DNA of 64,000 bases from Rhytidiadelphus loreus (taxonomy: Eukaryota > Streptophyta > Bryopsida > Hypnales > Hylocomiaceae), in NCBI GenBank assembly GCA_947034895.1, contig OX344764.1, forward strand, positions 21,762,001 to 21,826,000, in the 5' to 3' direction. A program made the position numbers and the translations under genes. Below the pieces are notes generated by a model. That model saw nothing but the letters and a program-made list of their open reading frames with translations. It searched no databases and had not been told where the DNA came from. Position 1 is the stretch's first letter. Each line of letters starts with the position of its first letter. Of this stretch, positions 32,831-45,256 are shown in pieces.

Positions 32831-33719
32831 CTTTGAAAGTTTCATCCAAAACCCCATCCAAGCTCACAATGGATGGTGATAATACTATGGCAGTCATTTA
32901 TAAAAATGACTAGTCCACTATGACTCTAGGGGCCAAAATCACACTGCAGTTATTTTTGTCCACAATGACTTCTATGTAGTCATTCTTTGCAGTCATTTAT
33001 ACATTGTTTTTCTTGTAGTGTAGAAAGAAGTAGAGAATGATTCAAAATACTAAATTGTTACCAATTTATTTATGGAATTGAAGAATTCCAATCCCAATGA
33101 TTGAATTGTTGTAATGAACAATCTACATCCTATGATTTTATTTTATTTCAAAAAATATTGGAAATTTGAGTTAAATAAAAGGACTTCAAAGGTTTATTTT
33201 AGAGTAGAGAATGTATAACTACTTGCAAACTAAAAACTCCTCATAACCTTCATCTCATTAATCAAAATGGAATGATTCAAGGCTTTCCATGTATATATAA
33301 ATCTACTAAACCAATTTTAAAATTTTATTTTTTATAGAACTAATTTTTTAAGGATTTTTTGAGGCTACCTAAGGTTGCCCACATATCTTTGAAAATTACA
33401 TATTATACAATAACTTTTTAACCATGTAGTCAAAATTTATGAAAATTGTTGCACCTTAACAGTGATTACTCATCCCTATGATGTGTGAAAATTTCAACAA
33501 AAAATAAATTAAAAATACCTTTTGTAGTGAGCTGCCCAAAATTGCTATGTTGCCAAAAAACCCGCTATTGGGTCCTTTGGGGGTTAACTTCAAATATTAT
33601 CGACACTAGAATTTGGTGCCTCACGCATTTTAGGGGTTAACCCTAGCTGCAAACTAGCCGGAATCACTCACACCTGATCTTAACGTTTACACTCGTGACA
33701 CAAACAAAGAAGCAAAGAA

Positions 33720-33726
33720 TATATTT
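33720..33726 (+). promoter_or_regulatory. TATA-like box for the HLB1-like gene
   Basis: TATATTT lies just before the switch from AT-rich repeat DNA to the GC/CT-rich leader, with typical spacing for a transcription start near 33750. Not experimentally supported. Confidence 0.35.
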
Positions 33727-33749
33727 GGGGCCCCGGAGCACTTCTCATC

Positions 33750-34543
33750 TACTTCACTTCATTTGGCCGACGAGAAGGAGATGAGATGCTTTCGGTGGCC
33801 GTGTTGAAATGCCTGCTCCGTCGCTTGCCGTGCCGCTGGGGCCCTTGGCTTCTTTTGGCTGCCGTTCGCTCCGATTTCCCTTCCCTGGGTCTTTTCGCCG
33901 GCCCTCCCGCCCCTGCTTGCTTGCGCCGTTGCTCGGCTCCTAGCCTACTTTGCTTTTTCCTGCTTTGCCTTGCCTTGTCTGCCAGGCGTTGCTGTACGGT
34001 GCGTGCCCGGATCTCCATCGCCGCTGCTCGGAAGAGTAGTAATAAGTTAGTTAGTATCTATACCTCCTTCCTCCTTCCCTCCCCTCTCCTCTGGTCCTCT
34101 CTTCCCTTCCCTCCCTCCCCTGCTCCTCTTCTCTTCTCTCTCTGTTTCTCGTGAAGAGATGGAGTAAGATATTCATCGCCATCACCTCCCATTCACCCCG
34201 ATCCGATCCGATCCGATCCCTCCCTTCTCTTCACCCTCCTTCGCGATCTGTCTCGCTTCATCTCTCACGCCCGGCCCTCGGCCACTAGTTCAATCTTCTC
34301 GATTGTTGCATTCCGCAGTCGCTCCTCCTCCATCTCCTGTGGCCGTCGTCATTGATTGCCCCAACCCGGATGGATACTCTCGATGGATGGCTTGTGTCCG
34401 CCTTGACCGCATTCTGGTTGTAGCTCAGGACGTCTCCTCATCCAATTAGGGTACGCATTTCACCTTCGCAACCCTAACTATCTGGCTTGGCTTAGCTCTG
34501 CTCTCACGAGGTCGGGGCTTACTACGATCCGGATTTTGTAGCT
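33750..34543 (+). other. HLB1-like gene 5' leader with pyrimidine patch and uORFs
   Basis: GC-rich at first, then a long CT-rich tract (34065-34150), then (ATCCG)n at about 34200-34220. Two upstream open frames lie before the main ATG: a minimal ATG-GAG-TAA at 34159-34167 and a 17-codon frame at 34370-34423. Whether an intron removes them is unknown. Long open frames on both strands around 33749-34154 are composition effects. Confidence 0.45.
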
Positions 34544-37500
34544 ATGGCAGCTGAAGGGGAGGACATGACCAACCCAGATGCATCAGATTTTGTGCAGGAA
34601 GTCACACCCTTCCCTCTGGCGCAAGATCTTCTACTCCTCTCGAAGCAGTCGTTGCAGTCAGCATTGAGCGAGACCGACAAGCCAAGTCAAGATGAAGGTA
34701 GCATCCATGAACTCGGGGCTCGGGCTCAGGAACATCCGTTTCAACTTTTTTTACAAGGTTCGATAGTGAATGGGGTGGAGGTTGAGGAAGTACCGCAAGG
34801 TCTTGATCCGGATGATGTGGATGGAAGTGGATCTGTCCTACCTCCGGGACACTCACTTTCGGAGTATTCGAATTCGGATAGTACTGGCTTAGAGGATGTT
34901 TCAGAAAAGAGAGTGGGCGAGAAAATTGCACTTTTTGAAGGGCTGGCTGTTCAGCAAGGGGATGAGAATGAAGAGCTCGCCCTGGGTAAATTAGAGATTT
35001 TAGACAGTCATGATGCCAGCCAGAATGAATCGGGGACAAGGCTTGGAGCTGAACTTCCGGACGTATGTATGAACAGTGCGGTGCCCGGAAATTCTGATGT
35101 TGAAGGACTAAGTGTTGAAGAGGAACGGGTCACAGGTGACAGTGTCGTTTCTTCAAGGGAAGAAGTTTTATTCGAGGGGCTTACTCTTGTAGATCCCCCG
35201 AGTGAGTCCCCTGGTAGTGGGACTGCTGGTCTGGGATTCGATGAAGATTCTGTGGTCGTGGGACTAGAGGAAGTGATTGACGAGTCTGAGAGAGTGGAGG
35301 TTGAGGTTGAGAGTGTGGCGATACGTGAAACCGTGAATGAAACGTCCAAGGAAAACGAAGCTTCGCAAAGTTCTCATACGGATATTACACATTCTAATGG
35401 AATACATAAAGTTGAGACATTAGGAGAAATACTTTTGAGGGACCATAGGGAAGAAGTGTCACGGGAAGTTGGAAAGGGGACAGGTCTTGAGACCAGCAGT
35501 AGCCAAATCATTTCAAGCGACTATGCACGAATTGCATCCGATTCCATGGGTAGCACGTCAAAGGCATATCAAGGCAATAGTGATTCTGTACCTCCGAGAG
35601 CTTTGAAACCGGCACCCGCGGCCAATTCCGACGGGTACGTGGTCATCCTAATTATGGAATTTTTACTTCTTCCAATCAACCAACCACGCCAATAACTAGT
35701 AGGCGCAGTCCATGTGGTTGCTGTCGGCGAAGCTCTTTTACCCTAGTTTGTTCTGAAATATTATTTTTTCTGGCACATCGACTCTGTAGATCATCTATGA
35801 TTTTTCAAGTCCCTGTGGAAACCTAAATACTGGACGGCAATGTCATGAATAATGAACTTTTTGGGTACCAAATCAAGTCCTCTACAATGTTGACTTGCTG
35901 ACTTCGTTTTGTCGTGACTGTGTTTCAGTTGCATGGAATTGGCCATGTATTTCTTTATTGTGAAATTTTATCAGCTTTTCTGGTCTTTCTGATGATCAAT
36001 ATTCTCAGTAGAATTTGGCTGCATGTTAACCGAAGACTTTATCGATGCTTCCAGTGTGAGGTTGCTCTGATAATCTCCTCTAGTAAAGGTTTATGTCCAT
36101 CCAATACGTGCAGCTGAAACTCTTTAATCTGGACCTCTTTTGTAATCTTTATTTCCTGGTTCATGAGTCAGCTGACTTAATCCTTGTCATACGCAGAAAT
36201 GAAGTTGTGAGTCACAGGTCATCCACCAGTGGCACAAATATAGTTGGAGACATTCTCTATAACATTGCTGTTGGGGATGAGGAAGGACGCTCCCGACAAC
36301 GCATTCTGGCTTTTGCGGCTAAGCGGTATGCAATGTCTGCATCCTGACTGTTCACTGCACAAGTAGATAATGAGTCAAGTGTGCATGACAATGCAATTAA
36401 TGTCCTGCCTCAGAAAATCTCCTGTAGTAAGGAAGGAAGCGTATCAGTTTATTAATACAAGGTCCAGAAGACACTAGTATGCCCTGTGCTGTTTGGCACA
36501 ACTATAAGCAGTTTAACCTGTTCATTCCTTAGGTTCAAATTACCTGAAACCATCTTAGTGCATCCTCCTGATCGAGAGATTTCCAACTGCACCTTGGGTG
36601 CCTCCTTGGGGCTCATGGTCCGGGAGATCTAAAATATGACGTGCAAAACAAACAACCTTGCCAGTTGTATAGATGTAAGAGTCAATGTGCACTCCATGAA
36701 ACCGTGCCTGGGCTTGAATCTGAGCTAACCTCATCTTCCTTCGCAGGTATGCAGCCAACGTGGAGAGAAATCCCGAGGATCATGATGCTCTTTACAATTG
36801 GGCATTAGTGCTTCAGGTATGCCCTCTAGCATGGCCACATTTACTTTCTGGATGCCTTTGAACAGATTATGCATCAGTCGTTCTACCTTGTATGATATTT
36901 TGGGAAACAAAAACCTCTAATTGTATGCCTCGTCCTCAAAAGTAAATGTTCAGTTCTTTGAGTTTCCTGTTTGAGCTTCTTACACAACGATATATCCACC
37001 TTTTGCAGGAAAGTGCAGACAACGCAGGACCAGAGGTAGGTTCTCCAGGGAAGGATTCACTGCTGGAGGAAGCGTGCAAGAAATACGAGGCTGCTACTCA
37101 ATTGTGTCCCACCCTACATGAGGTGCTTTCTTTTGTTAATTGATGTAATACTAACAATTTGACTTTCTATCCCCTGTGAAGATGCAGGTCTTATGTGCTG
37201 AATCTAGTTGTGACAAATGGAATTGAATGGGGTGCTGTGCCTCAGGTATTATGCTCTGAAACTTAATGCATTCTTTTTGCCAGGCTTATTACAATTGGGC
37301 CATAGCAATATCCGATCGGGCTAAGATTAGGGGTCGCACAAAGGAAGCCGAAGATCTCTGGAAACAGGTTAGCAATCAAATCCTCAGCCCGTGAATCTTG
37401 TTTTTACGTAATTCATGCTGAATCGTGAATCACTGAATTATTGAATCATGAACTATCGACCTCTTGTGCGTCTCTTGTACTTCCTTCTTGTATCTTTTCT

Positions 37501-40500
37501 TTACAAACATCTGGCCACCTTCCGTTTTTGAGTGAGGAGTTTAATTTTTGATTCAAAGTTTGTCGTTAGAATGTGTAGTGCAGATGACACTAGCAAGCTG
37601 ATTGTTCACACCTGATTGTTCAGACCATCATTAGCCGAGTTTAGGATATAACGCATGGCCAGAACCATTCTCTTTGCTTCTTCATCAGAGGTGTTGCCTC
37701 TTTCATCGAGATAATGCCTAATATTTTATTTGTTATGTAGGCTTGTGACAGATATGACCGAGCTGTGCAACTGAATTGGAACAGTCCTCAGGTATTTCCG
37801 ATTGATCCGCTATATGCGGCCTTTCAAGAAGCTTTTGCCTTTGCCTCCAAATATGATAGGTTTTCTTTCTTGTTTTATTGTTCAAGTGGACTTTGATTTA
37901 TGCTCATGAGTGCACCCATTGTCTTGTTTGATGGACGAATCTTGATGCTTCCATGATTCATTTATGCCTGATGTTACACTCGACTGGATTTTGCTTTCTT
38001 TACTGTGTCATGGATGAATCTTACACCTGTCATGAATGAAGCTGGCCATGATCAAGAACATGATTTGTAAATTTATTATAGCAATTCATCTACTTCTAGT
38101 ATCACTAACACACCGGTTTTGCTTGACAGGCGTTGAATAACTGGGGCCTTGCATTGCAGGTGACACTTTTACTCGGATTTCTTAGTTCTATAGCCTATAT
38201 GGTTCTTCAAGATGCTCGTCCTTTGGAGCTGTTTCTCGATATGATTTTAATTCTGAATCATACTCCTTGTACGTGCTATTCTTATGTGGTATGTTAAATT
38301 GCAGGAACTTGGAGCCATTGTTGCATTGAAGGAGAAGCGCGCTATAGTCAAGAAAGCAATAAGAAAGGTAAAATCTGTTAGTGCCTTTCAAAGCTTGAAC
38401 TGCTGATCTATACGGAGGCAGAAAGATGTGGATTTTCTGGCTCAGTTTGATTGACCTCAAAATGTCGAATGGCTAACTGTTGTCCAGTTTCGCGCTGCTA
38501 TTCGACTCCGCTTTGACTTCCATCGTGCTGTTTACAACTTGGGAACGGTGCTGGTAAGTTTGAAACCATTGTGGCCGCTTTTTAGTACTATTTTGATGTT
38601 CCAACAGACTTGAGGTTAGTTTAGTTGCTCTCTTTTGTACTTCGTGAATCCCTCATTGAGTGCTGCGGTCAATAGTGAAGGACGTGTAAATCCTCACGAG
38701 TCTGCATTTAATGGATGATGATCCACTCATGCTGTACATACTCACTTGACAGTATGGTTTGGGAGAGGATATCGCAAGGACTGGGCGGAAGTTGACATCA
38801 AAAGATCTTACGCCAGCTGATTTGAACAGCTTGTCGGCAATCTACATCACTGCTGCGCATGCACTGAAGCCTGACTACCCAGTAGGATTTTTATCTTCAC
38901 TTTTCACGTTTAAATTTTTCTTTGTATCAAGAACATTGTTCTGTCCTTCGAACATTTGACTCAATTGTTCTTGTGGACTGTTCTACCACTAGTTTGAATG
39001 GGGCCACCGTATTAGCATGGTCTGCTGGTAGGTGTAGTGGATGCATGATTTTAAAAATGAGAATGTAACGAGGTCGAAGAAGAGAAGGAATGCAAATAAA
39101 TATATGAGTGCAAGGATGAGCCAAGATTATGTGTTGGTTATGTGTTGAGAATAGAGTTGAAGCTAGTACGAATGTTTGGCTTGTCCACTTAATATTAATT
39201 CTTATCAGCCTTTCTCAATGACATTGCTAGATTAATTTTCCTGATCTCGTCTTTGTACTCACAGTTGATCTACTGAGTGGGAAGTGTAGGTGTATCGAGG
39301 TGCTTTGCGGCTTGTGCGGAATTTTGTGAGAAATCTCAACTTTTGCTTGTGTTTTCATAGTTTCAAGCTTGAATTATTTCTCGCAGTTTGTGTTGTTCGC
39401 CCAGTCTATATAAGTGTTCACTTGGTTTGTCTTTTACAGTTGCCTCTGCCTTACCTTAGAGCTGGATGGTTGAGGATCCCACCTACTGGGGACTCTCTGG
39501 CTCCACACAGTGACTGGTTGCGGTTGTGGTTTGTTCTCGATCATGAAGCCCTCTATGAGGTAACTCACAACTGCTCGATTATGGTTTCTGCTGAACTCTT
39601 ATTTTGTGGTCTTACTGGATCAATATTCAGGCCATTTCTTTTTTTTTTTTAAGTCAATACGTACTTGTGCTCATGCTCCCTGAACATGCTCCCACTCCAG
39701 ATTTCCTTAAGTTCTTCATTGTTCCTTCATTAAAGTGCTTGATGTCTAGCTACGAGTAAATTTTCCTTTGTGTCTAAAGGCTCACCGTCACATTTCTGTG
39801 TGCAGATAGAGAAAGTTGATCGCAAGTCCCTTGCACACAGCTATTCCAGACGCTCTAGTACTCTCACGTCAGACAGCAATACTAGCAGCAGTTTTGCCTC
39901 TAGATCATCAGTTTTAAGAATTGAGATGGAAGAAATTGTTTGTCTGGCTCCAACAGCAGATCTTAGCCTCCCACCTGGGGGTGGTTTTTGCATTGATACT
40001 GATGCTGGTCCACAATATCTGGTTTGTTTCTCTTATCAAGTTCACCTCTGTCACGTTCTTATCCTATGAAGTCCATGCTCTGACTTGTAAAGATGCCTGA
40101 CCAGATCATCTGAAGAGACAATGTGTGCTAGTAATAAGTTCGCACGTAATGTATTTCAACATTTTTACCTTGTTGTGCACAAATTAATTATGACCAGTAT
40201 ACAACTTACAATGTTTCTGTCGCATTGAGTCTTCACATTTGGGTTAAAGTTTTGTGACCATGGAGCTTCCTGAACTTCTGAAATCTGTTCGTGGTCACAA
40301 AACTATGTACTCAAGTTGTTTCAAATTTTATGGTTTGTAGGATTTCCCATCTCGTCTGAAGAGTATATTATGCAACGAATGTTGACGAGAGGGTTGATGG
40401 TGTGCAGATAGCAGATACTTGGGATGGCATGGATGCGTGGGTGGATGCTATTCGGTTAGTGTACACAATATATGCCCAGGGCAAAAGGGATGCCCTAGCT

Positions 40501-40518
40501 AATGTGCTAGTTGTCTGA
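34544..40518 (+). CDS. HLB1: HLB1-like TPR protein, 14 coding exons
   Basis: Homologue of Arabidopsis HLB1, a TPR protein of the trans-Golgi/early endosome linked to endocytic trafficking and actin. Exons: 34544-35634, 36197-36325, 36747-36816, 37009-37122, 37284-37367, 37741-37791, 38130-38159, 38305-38367, 38488-38553, 38753-38881, 39290-39325, 39440-39559, 39806-40021, 40408-40518. GT-AG throughout with consistent phases, about 769 residues. Residues 1-363 (exon 1) are acidic and Ser/Glu-rich, not recognisable. From residue 364 the conserved core starts ([21 protein letters not shown]), with about five TPR-like helix pairs ([51 protein letters not shown]). Exons 12-14 ([11 protein letters not shown] to [16 protein letters not shown]) resemble a PH-like fold with a final helix bearing Trp. 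Exon 7 is only 30 nt. The protein is longer than the roughly 560-residue Arabidopsis form as I recall it, through the N-terminus. Confidence 0.9.
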
Positions 40519-43500
40519 TGGACAGTAGAAAGTATTTATATACGAGCTGGGAAGGTGTATCATTTCAATACAGAAAATTTAGGTTAGTAGGTGTCTTTGT
40601 TGTTTAGGCTAGCTACTGGATAACATGACTTCTTGGAAGACCCGGGCTTTACTGCATTTACTCCCTCTTGCCAATAAGAAAGAATTCATAAGAGCATGGT
40701 TCAAATACCTGCCTGATCTAAGCTTCCTCTTCATGAGGTTTGTACGTGGCTAAAATTTACGTGGTAAATCTTACCGTATATTTCACGCTTGAGAACTCTA
40801 CGGATTCTGTTTGCAAAATTTCAACACTAAGCTCCACTTGGCGTCAAGCGAAAAAAAAAATTGGAGCACTCCCATAGGGTCAAGCCTGGAGCATTTCTAA
40901 AGTTTTGGCCTGTGAGATTGCCCAAATTTTTTTACACTTGTCCCCCTACTTGTTAATGTGGACATTACAATTTCCACATGCCTACCCAAAAGATTGCACT
41001 AAAAATCTTGAAAACAAATATTCAATTTTAGATGTATTTAAGATGCACAAATAATGTACATAAAAATTAGGGCATGGTTTCAAAATCCTACTTAGTTAGA
41101 CTTTGAAAAATCATAATTCATATGACATCCAAAAAGTGTGCAATAAATTGATTTGGATACTTCTCCAAATAGCATTTATAATAATTTAATAAAGGAAACT
41201 ATTCTAAATGACTAATGTGCCCAATTGTGTGCCTAATGGAATCAATGTGACAAGATTATTGTTCATTGCAAAGTTTTCAAAAATAAAAGTCACCTCCCTC
41301 ATTAATAGGGGAGAGAAGAAATCCCAAAGTCCATGAGTAATATATGGTTTTGAAGGAAATATAAATTTCCTAAATCCAAGCATATTGAGTTGTTGGGCAC
41401 TCCCAAAATCAATGTAAGACCAATTTGTAGGTGTGTCCAGGACATACATGGCAATTGATATTAACAGTTTGATTGATGCAACTTTGTCATGTATTAATGA
41501 CAATAATACGGTGCCAAACTAACCAAAGGAGTCTTGCCTCTTTTAGCGTCCGAAACTTTGCCCATATTGTCTTTGATCGCATTCTTTGGAAGAGGGGTAG
41601 GATACCATACCACTTGCGGTCTATGAGTCAAGAATCATGTGGTGAACTCTAAGTAGGTCCCACCCCAGTTTCACATTATATTGGAAGAATGGGATCCAAC
41701 TTTATTTGCTTGACCATTGTGGTTTGAAGGGGTCCCAATCTAACCTATCCACTTGGTTGAAATACAATTGGATCCTAGTTTTCTTAGGTCTACAAGAGAT
41801 GCTAGCAATAAGCCCCTTGTGGAATGCTCTTATGTAGAGGGTTGTCAGTACCCCATCATTTATCTGTGTGACAAAGCTCTATGAATTGCAAGGGTGGATG
41901 AGGATTGCTAAACAAACAATTGGTACACATTTGTCGCCAGGGTCTACTCATATTGGAGGCCTCCAATCATGATATGAAAGTTGGCCCTTGCTTGCATAAC
42001 AATAAGCATATAGTTTGCATGATCGTGTTCAAAACATCCTAGCCATTCTCTCCTTCCTTTGGGGGTGGGGGTATTTTGCCGATAGTAGGTTCCTCTACAT
42101 GTTATGCAACGAGACAATGAAGGCTTTCCATGCACTCTTTTTGCCTAGAAGTAGACTAAATTTCCTCTCAACCTCACTACTAGAGAGGAATTGATTGTTG
42201 GTCCACACATCTTGGATTCTTTTTATACTTGCTTTATGCATCTTGGTTGTTTGTATACGAGCAAAACCTAGGACCAATTTGGAGCAAAAATGGGGACCAC
42301 TAAGACTCACTAAGGAGTTCTTCTAGGGCTGTGGTATTATACTGCCCACTAGTTTCTTCTAGGTATTCTTGACTCTGTTCCATGCCTTAGATCCTTAATT
42401 TGGATTTGAACGTCAAGATGGTGAAGAACTCTATGCTTGCTACTTACATATTTTGGTTTTGATTCTAAATTTTAGTATGGACAAACAATTTAATTTGACC
42501 ACTTTCAAACCAAACCTTGATTAATGAGTTGCGACTCTGCCAACAATCATTCGCATGCTATTCTCTTAATTATGAGATGACTAATCATAATATTACGTCC
42601 TTGATTAATTATACATTAATTGTACAATTTTCTAAAGAAATTAATACATTAGATGGGATTCAATCCTTTAGGAGGTCTATTTCAAGCTAGTTTTCATTTT
42701 AGGGAACCAACCTTTGCAGTTTGGAAAAAAAGAATTAAAAATTAAATAAAATATTAAAAATATTAAAATGAAAAATGAAAAATGAAAAAAAAAAAAATTT
42801 AATGCATGTTGACGTGGTCATCTCTCGACCACATCAACAGGTTGAGTGGTAGAGTTCCCAACGCAGGGGAACACCAAGGAACTCGTAGCCCTTAACTGTA
42901 GCAAAAACTCATATAAAATAGGAGGCTTGAATGTTGGAGGGTCATTTAGAACCGCTCATGTAGACTCACCTATTATGGATTTGAGGTGGTTTTCAAATGG
43001 ACCTTGTACTGTCATTGAATAGATCAATAAAAAAAATATTGTTTATTGTAAGAGCCAATCATTCGCTTTGCTTTCCCCATTTCTCTCTAAAAGCTGTAAG
43101 TGAACGATTTATGGAAGACCTATGGTCAGAAATAGGGACCTATGACTCATCTTGTTTGAAAATTCATAAGTACTTCAAAAATGCTTCAAAAAATACAAAA
43201 TAACTTGGATTACAATCAAAATCTATTTTTCTTTGTTTGAAAAATGAGCTAAAAATAATCCCATACAAGAAACAATATGAAAAAGGTGAATCAATCCTTA
43301 GATGCATGCTTTAAGAGTCTCCTACCTTAATTATGGGATAAGTGTGGGATTGATTCTCTTTGTTTCCACTAGAAGGTAGAGAGACTAATAGATAGTGTAA
43401 GAGGGTAATACATATACTAATTATTGAGGCTAATTACTAAGGTGGCAAGGTCCTACAATCCCACACTAGCCAAAAATTTCCACCCTACTTTCCCTTCCCT

Positions 43501-43783
43501 CAGCTACCCGCCGGAAAAGCAAAAATTCAGACAATAATTATCCTAAGGTTTGTTAGGGCAGCAAGTCAAATAATTAGTATATGTATTACCCTACCTAGTT
43601 AATTTCCTTACTTGGCATTTTCGGGGATAGTAACTCATCCCAATGTTCTCTATGTCGTTCAGAAATCTTCAAAAAAATTTGGCTAGGCCGTAACTAATCC
43701 TTAAACATTGCTTTAAAGTTTGACAATGCGTGTAGATCCATTACAGGAAGTTTGAGCCTTGAAGAAAGTTGTTAGTTCCTTGA
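40519..43783. other. Gene-free stretch downstream of the HLB1-like gene
   Basis: The first part is the 3'UTR. The rest is AT-rich with possible LINE debris (41200-42310), an A-rich run (42730-42800) followed by the palindromic phrase TGGTCATCTCTCGACCA (42815-42831), and no intact open frame. Confidence 0.4.
41200..42310 (-). pseudogene. Possible decayed LINE-type reverse transcriptase fragment
   Basis: On the minus strand broken frames give phrases such as KVSDAKRGKTPLVS, RREWLGCFEHDHANYM and IKRIQDVWTNNQFLSS, which resemble the region after the reverse transcriptase domain of plant non-LTR elements (SDARRGK-LVSW). Stops and frameshifts are frequent. The match is by eye and weak; it could be another kind of pseudogene. 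Confidence 0.25.
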
Positions 43784-44020
43784 TAAGATCAGGGTGGATT
43801 GACCCCCTTGCTCCTCCTTACCAGGGGTGCATGTAAAAAAGAAGCCCCTTATTTTGGGCCATTCTAGGGTATACTCTCGACCTCTCTTGACTAATTTGGG
43901 GTCTGTGATCGCAAAAATGAATTAAAATTTTGCAAAAAATTCATGTGCGGAAAATAAATAATTTCAGGGTTTGCCCGTAGGGTCGAGGGAGGGGGTCAGT
44001 TCACCCCGGCCCTTGATAAC
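43784..44020. repeat. Family D MITE-like element, copy 2
   Basis: Inverted ends CAGGGTGGATTGACCCCCTT and (inverted) CGGGGTGAACTGACCCCCTC; core phrase CTAATTTGGGGTCTGTGAT shared with 19511-19750. About 237 bp, non-coding. Confidence 0.55.
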
Positions 44021-45256
44021 GGGTAACGCTTGCCAAAAAAACAAAAACAAAAATATTAAAAAATTAATTTTAAAGTTAAAAATAAATAAAAATAAAAATT
44101 CAGCAAACTGCAGCTCTTGGATAGACTGGGACAAATTTAAGAAATCATTTAAAAATAAATTTAAAATGGTAAAGAAAATATAATTTTAAAAACAAATCCG
44201 AAATTACAAAATTCTGAAAGTTGGTGTGTGGCACTACTAGTGCCACATCAAAAAGTGATTATTTTATTATTTTTAGTTATTTTTACTTACAAAATAATTT
44301 TTAAATCTTTTTTAAATTTTATTAGTATATAATTTGGCTAGCAGTGTGCTCATTCATAGCTTAGGAAACCTCCCCTTAACGGCCCTTTTAAGGGCTCAAT
44401 TTTTGTGTAATGCCATCTTTCTGAGGATTACTTTGGAAAAATGTGGCCCTATCACAAAGGTAGTCAATCCAAAATTGTCAAAATTTAGGATGAATATGTG
44501 CAAACATGGTTGTAGGTTTGTCTTTTTAAAATTTACCTTGGAAGGATGTGACCTTATCATTAAGGAAGTCAACCCAAAATTATTAGATTTTGAGATAAAT
44601 AGGTGTATTCTTCATATCTACAATCCGTATTCCTATGGTACCAGACTGTCCAACCACTATTTGCACTAAGGTAAACTAGCCCATTACCATTCATTTCCTA
44701 ATTCAGTTAGAAGAGCAGTCCAATTCCATCACCTAACTTTGTCCAAAAAACATCCAAATCCATTCTTCTTATGACAGAAATTAAAGCATTCTATGATAAA
44801 ATCTAATTTTTTATTACAATGAGGGATAATGTGTCACTCCATTAATGGTGAATATTTTGTACTTGACTTGGGTGGTTATGAGTACGTTTATGACTCTAGT
44901 CTATTGGCGGTTTTGTAATTTCAGGCTGATTACTTCAAAAATTCACAGAAATTACAGTTTTAAATGGAAAATTATAATTCCACTTGGGTTTGATTCATGA
45001 AACAAGCGCACACCTCTGAAAAATATGTGCCCTATTGGAATTGGCCCCAAGATATTCAGATTGCAAATCGGGGGTGATAGGCAGTTCTACCTTTTGAAGA
45101 CCATGAGTAAGTTACAATTGCATGGTTACACTCTTGCAAGTAAGTAGCAAATAAAACACGTATCATTGACAAAGCTGATTGATCTCTAAAGAAACAACGG
45201 CAGGCAGCGAGAAGTAGCAGCACCATTGAAGTTGTCCACCTGAACACTAGGCAATA
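44021..45256. other. AT-rich stretch with a diverged tandem duplication
   Basis: At about 44401-44620 two diverged copies of a 105-bp unit (ATCACAAAGGTAGTCAATCC and ATCATTAAGGAAGTCAACCC) lie in tandem within a 111-codon open frame (44334-44669). The frame has no known domain and is not called a gene. The remainder shows nothing. Confidence 0.35.

Larger units (their letters stand above)
31662..33020. mobile_element. Non-autonomous CACTA element, 1.36 kb
   Basis: Left end CACTACAAGGAAATGGGGG and right end (inverse) CACTACAAGAAAAACAATG, both flanked by TAG (31659-31661 and 33021-33023), meet the CACTA superfamily rules (CACTA ends, 3-bp duplication). No transposase is present. The interior contains a very long inverted repeat (arms about 31910-32165 and 32165-32560) and a tandem array (32500-32830). 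Confidence 0.8.
31276..33583. mobile_element. TTAA-flanked family A element (A3) split by a CACTA element
   Basis: Starts CCCCTAAAGG after TTAA (31272-31275) and ends CCTTTGGGGG before TTAA (33584-33587). A CACTA element with its own TAG duplication occupies 31662-33020; removing it leaves about 946 bp, the normal size of family A copies. It is inverted relative to A2 (its left end matches A2's right end). Confidence 0.7.

Noticed and set aside
33749..34154. Open frames of 89 and 122 codons before the HLB1-like gene
   Set aside because: Same situation: GC/CT-rich leader, no homology, low complexity.
34602..35349. Minus-strand open frames opposite HLB1 exon 1
   Set aside because: Antisense shadows of a long acidic exon; no domain.
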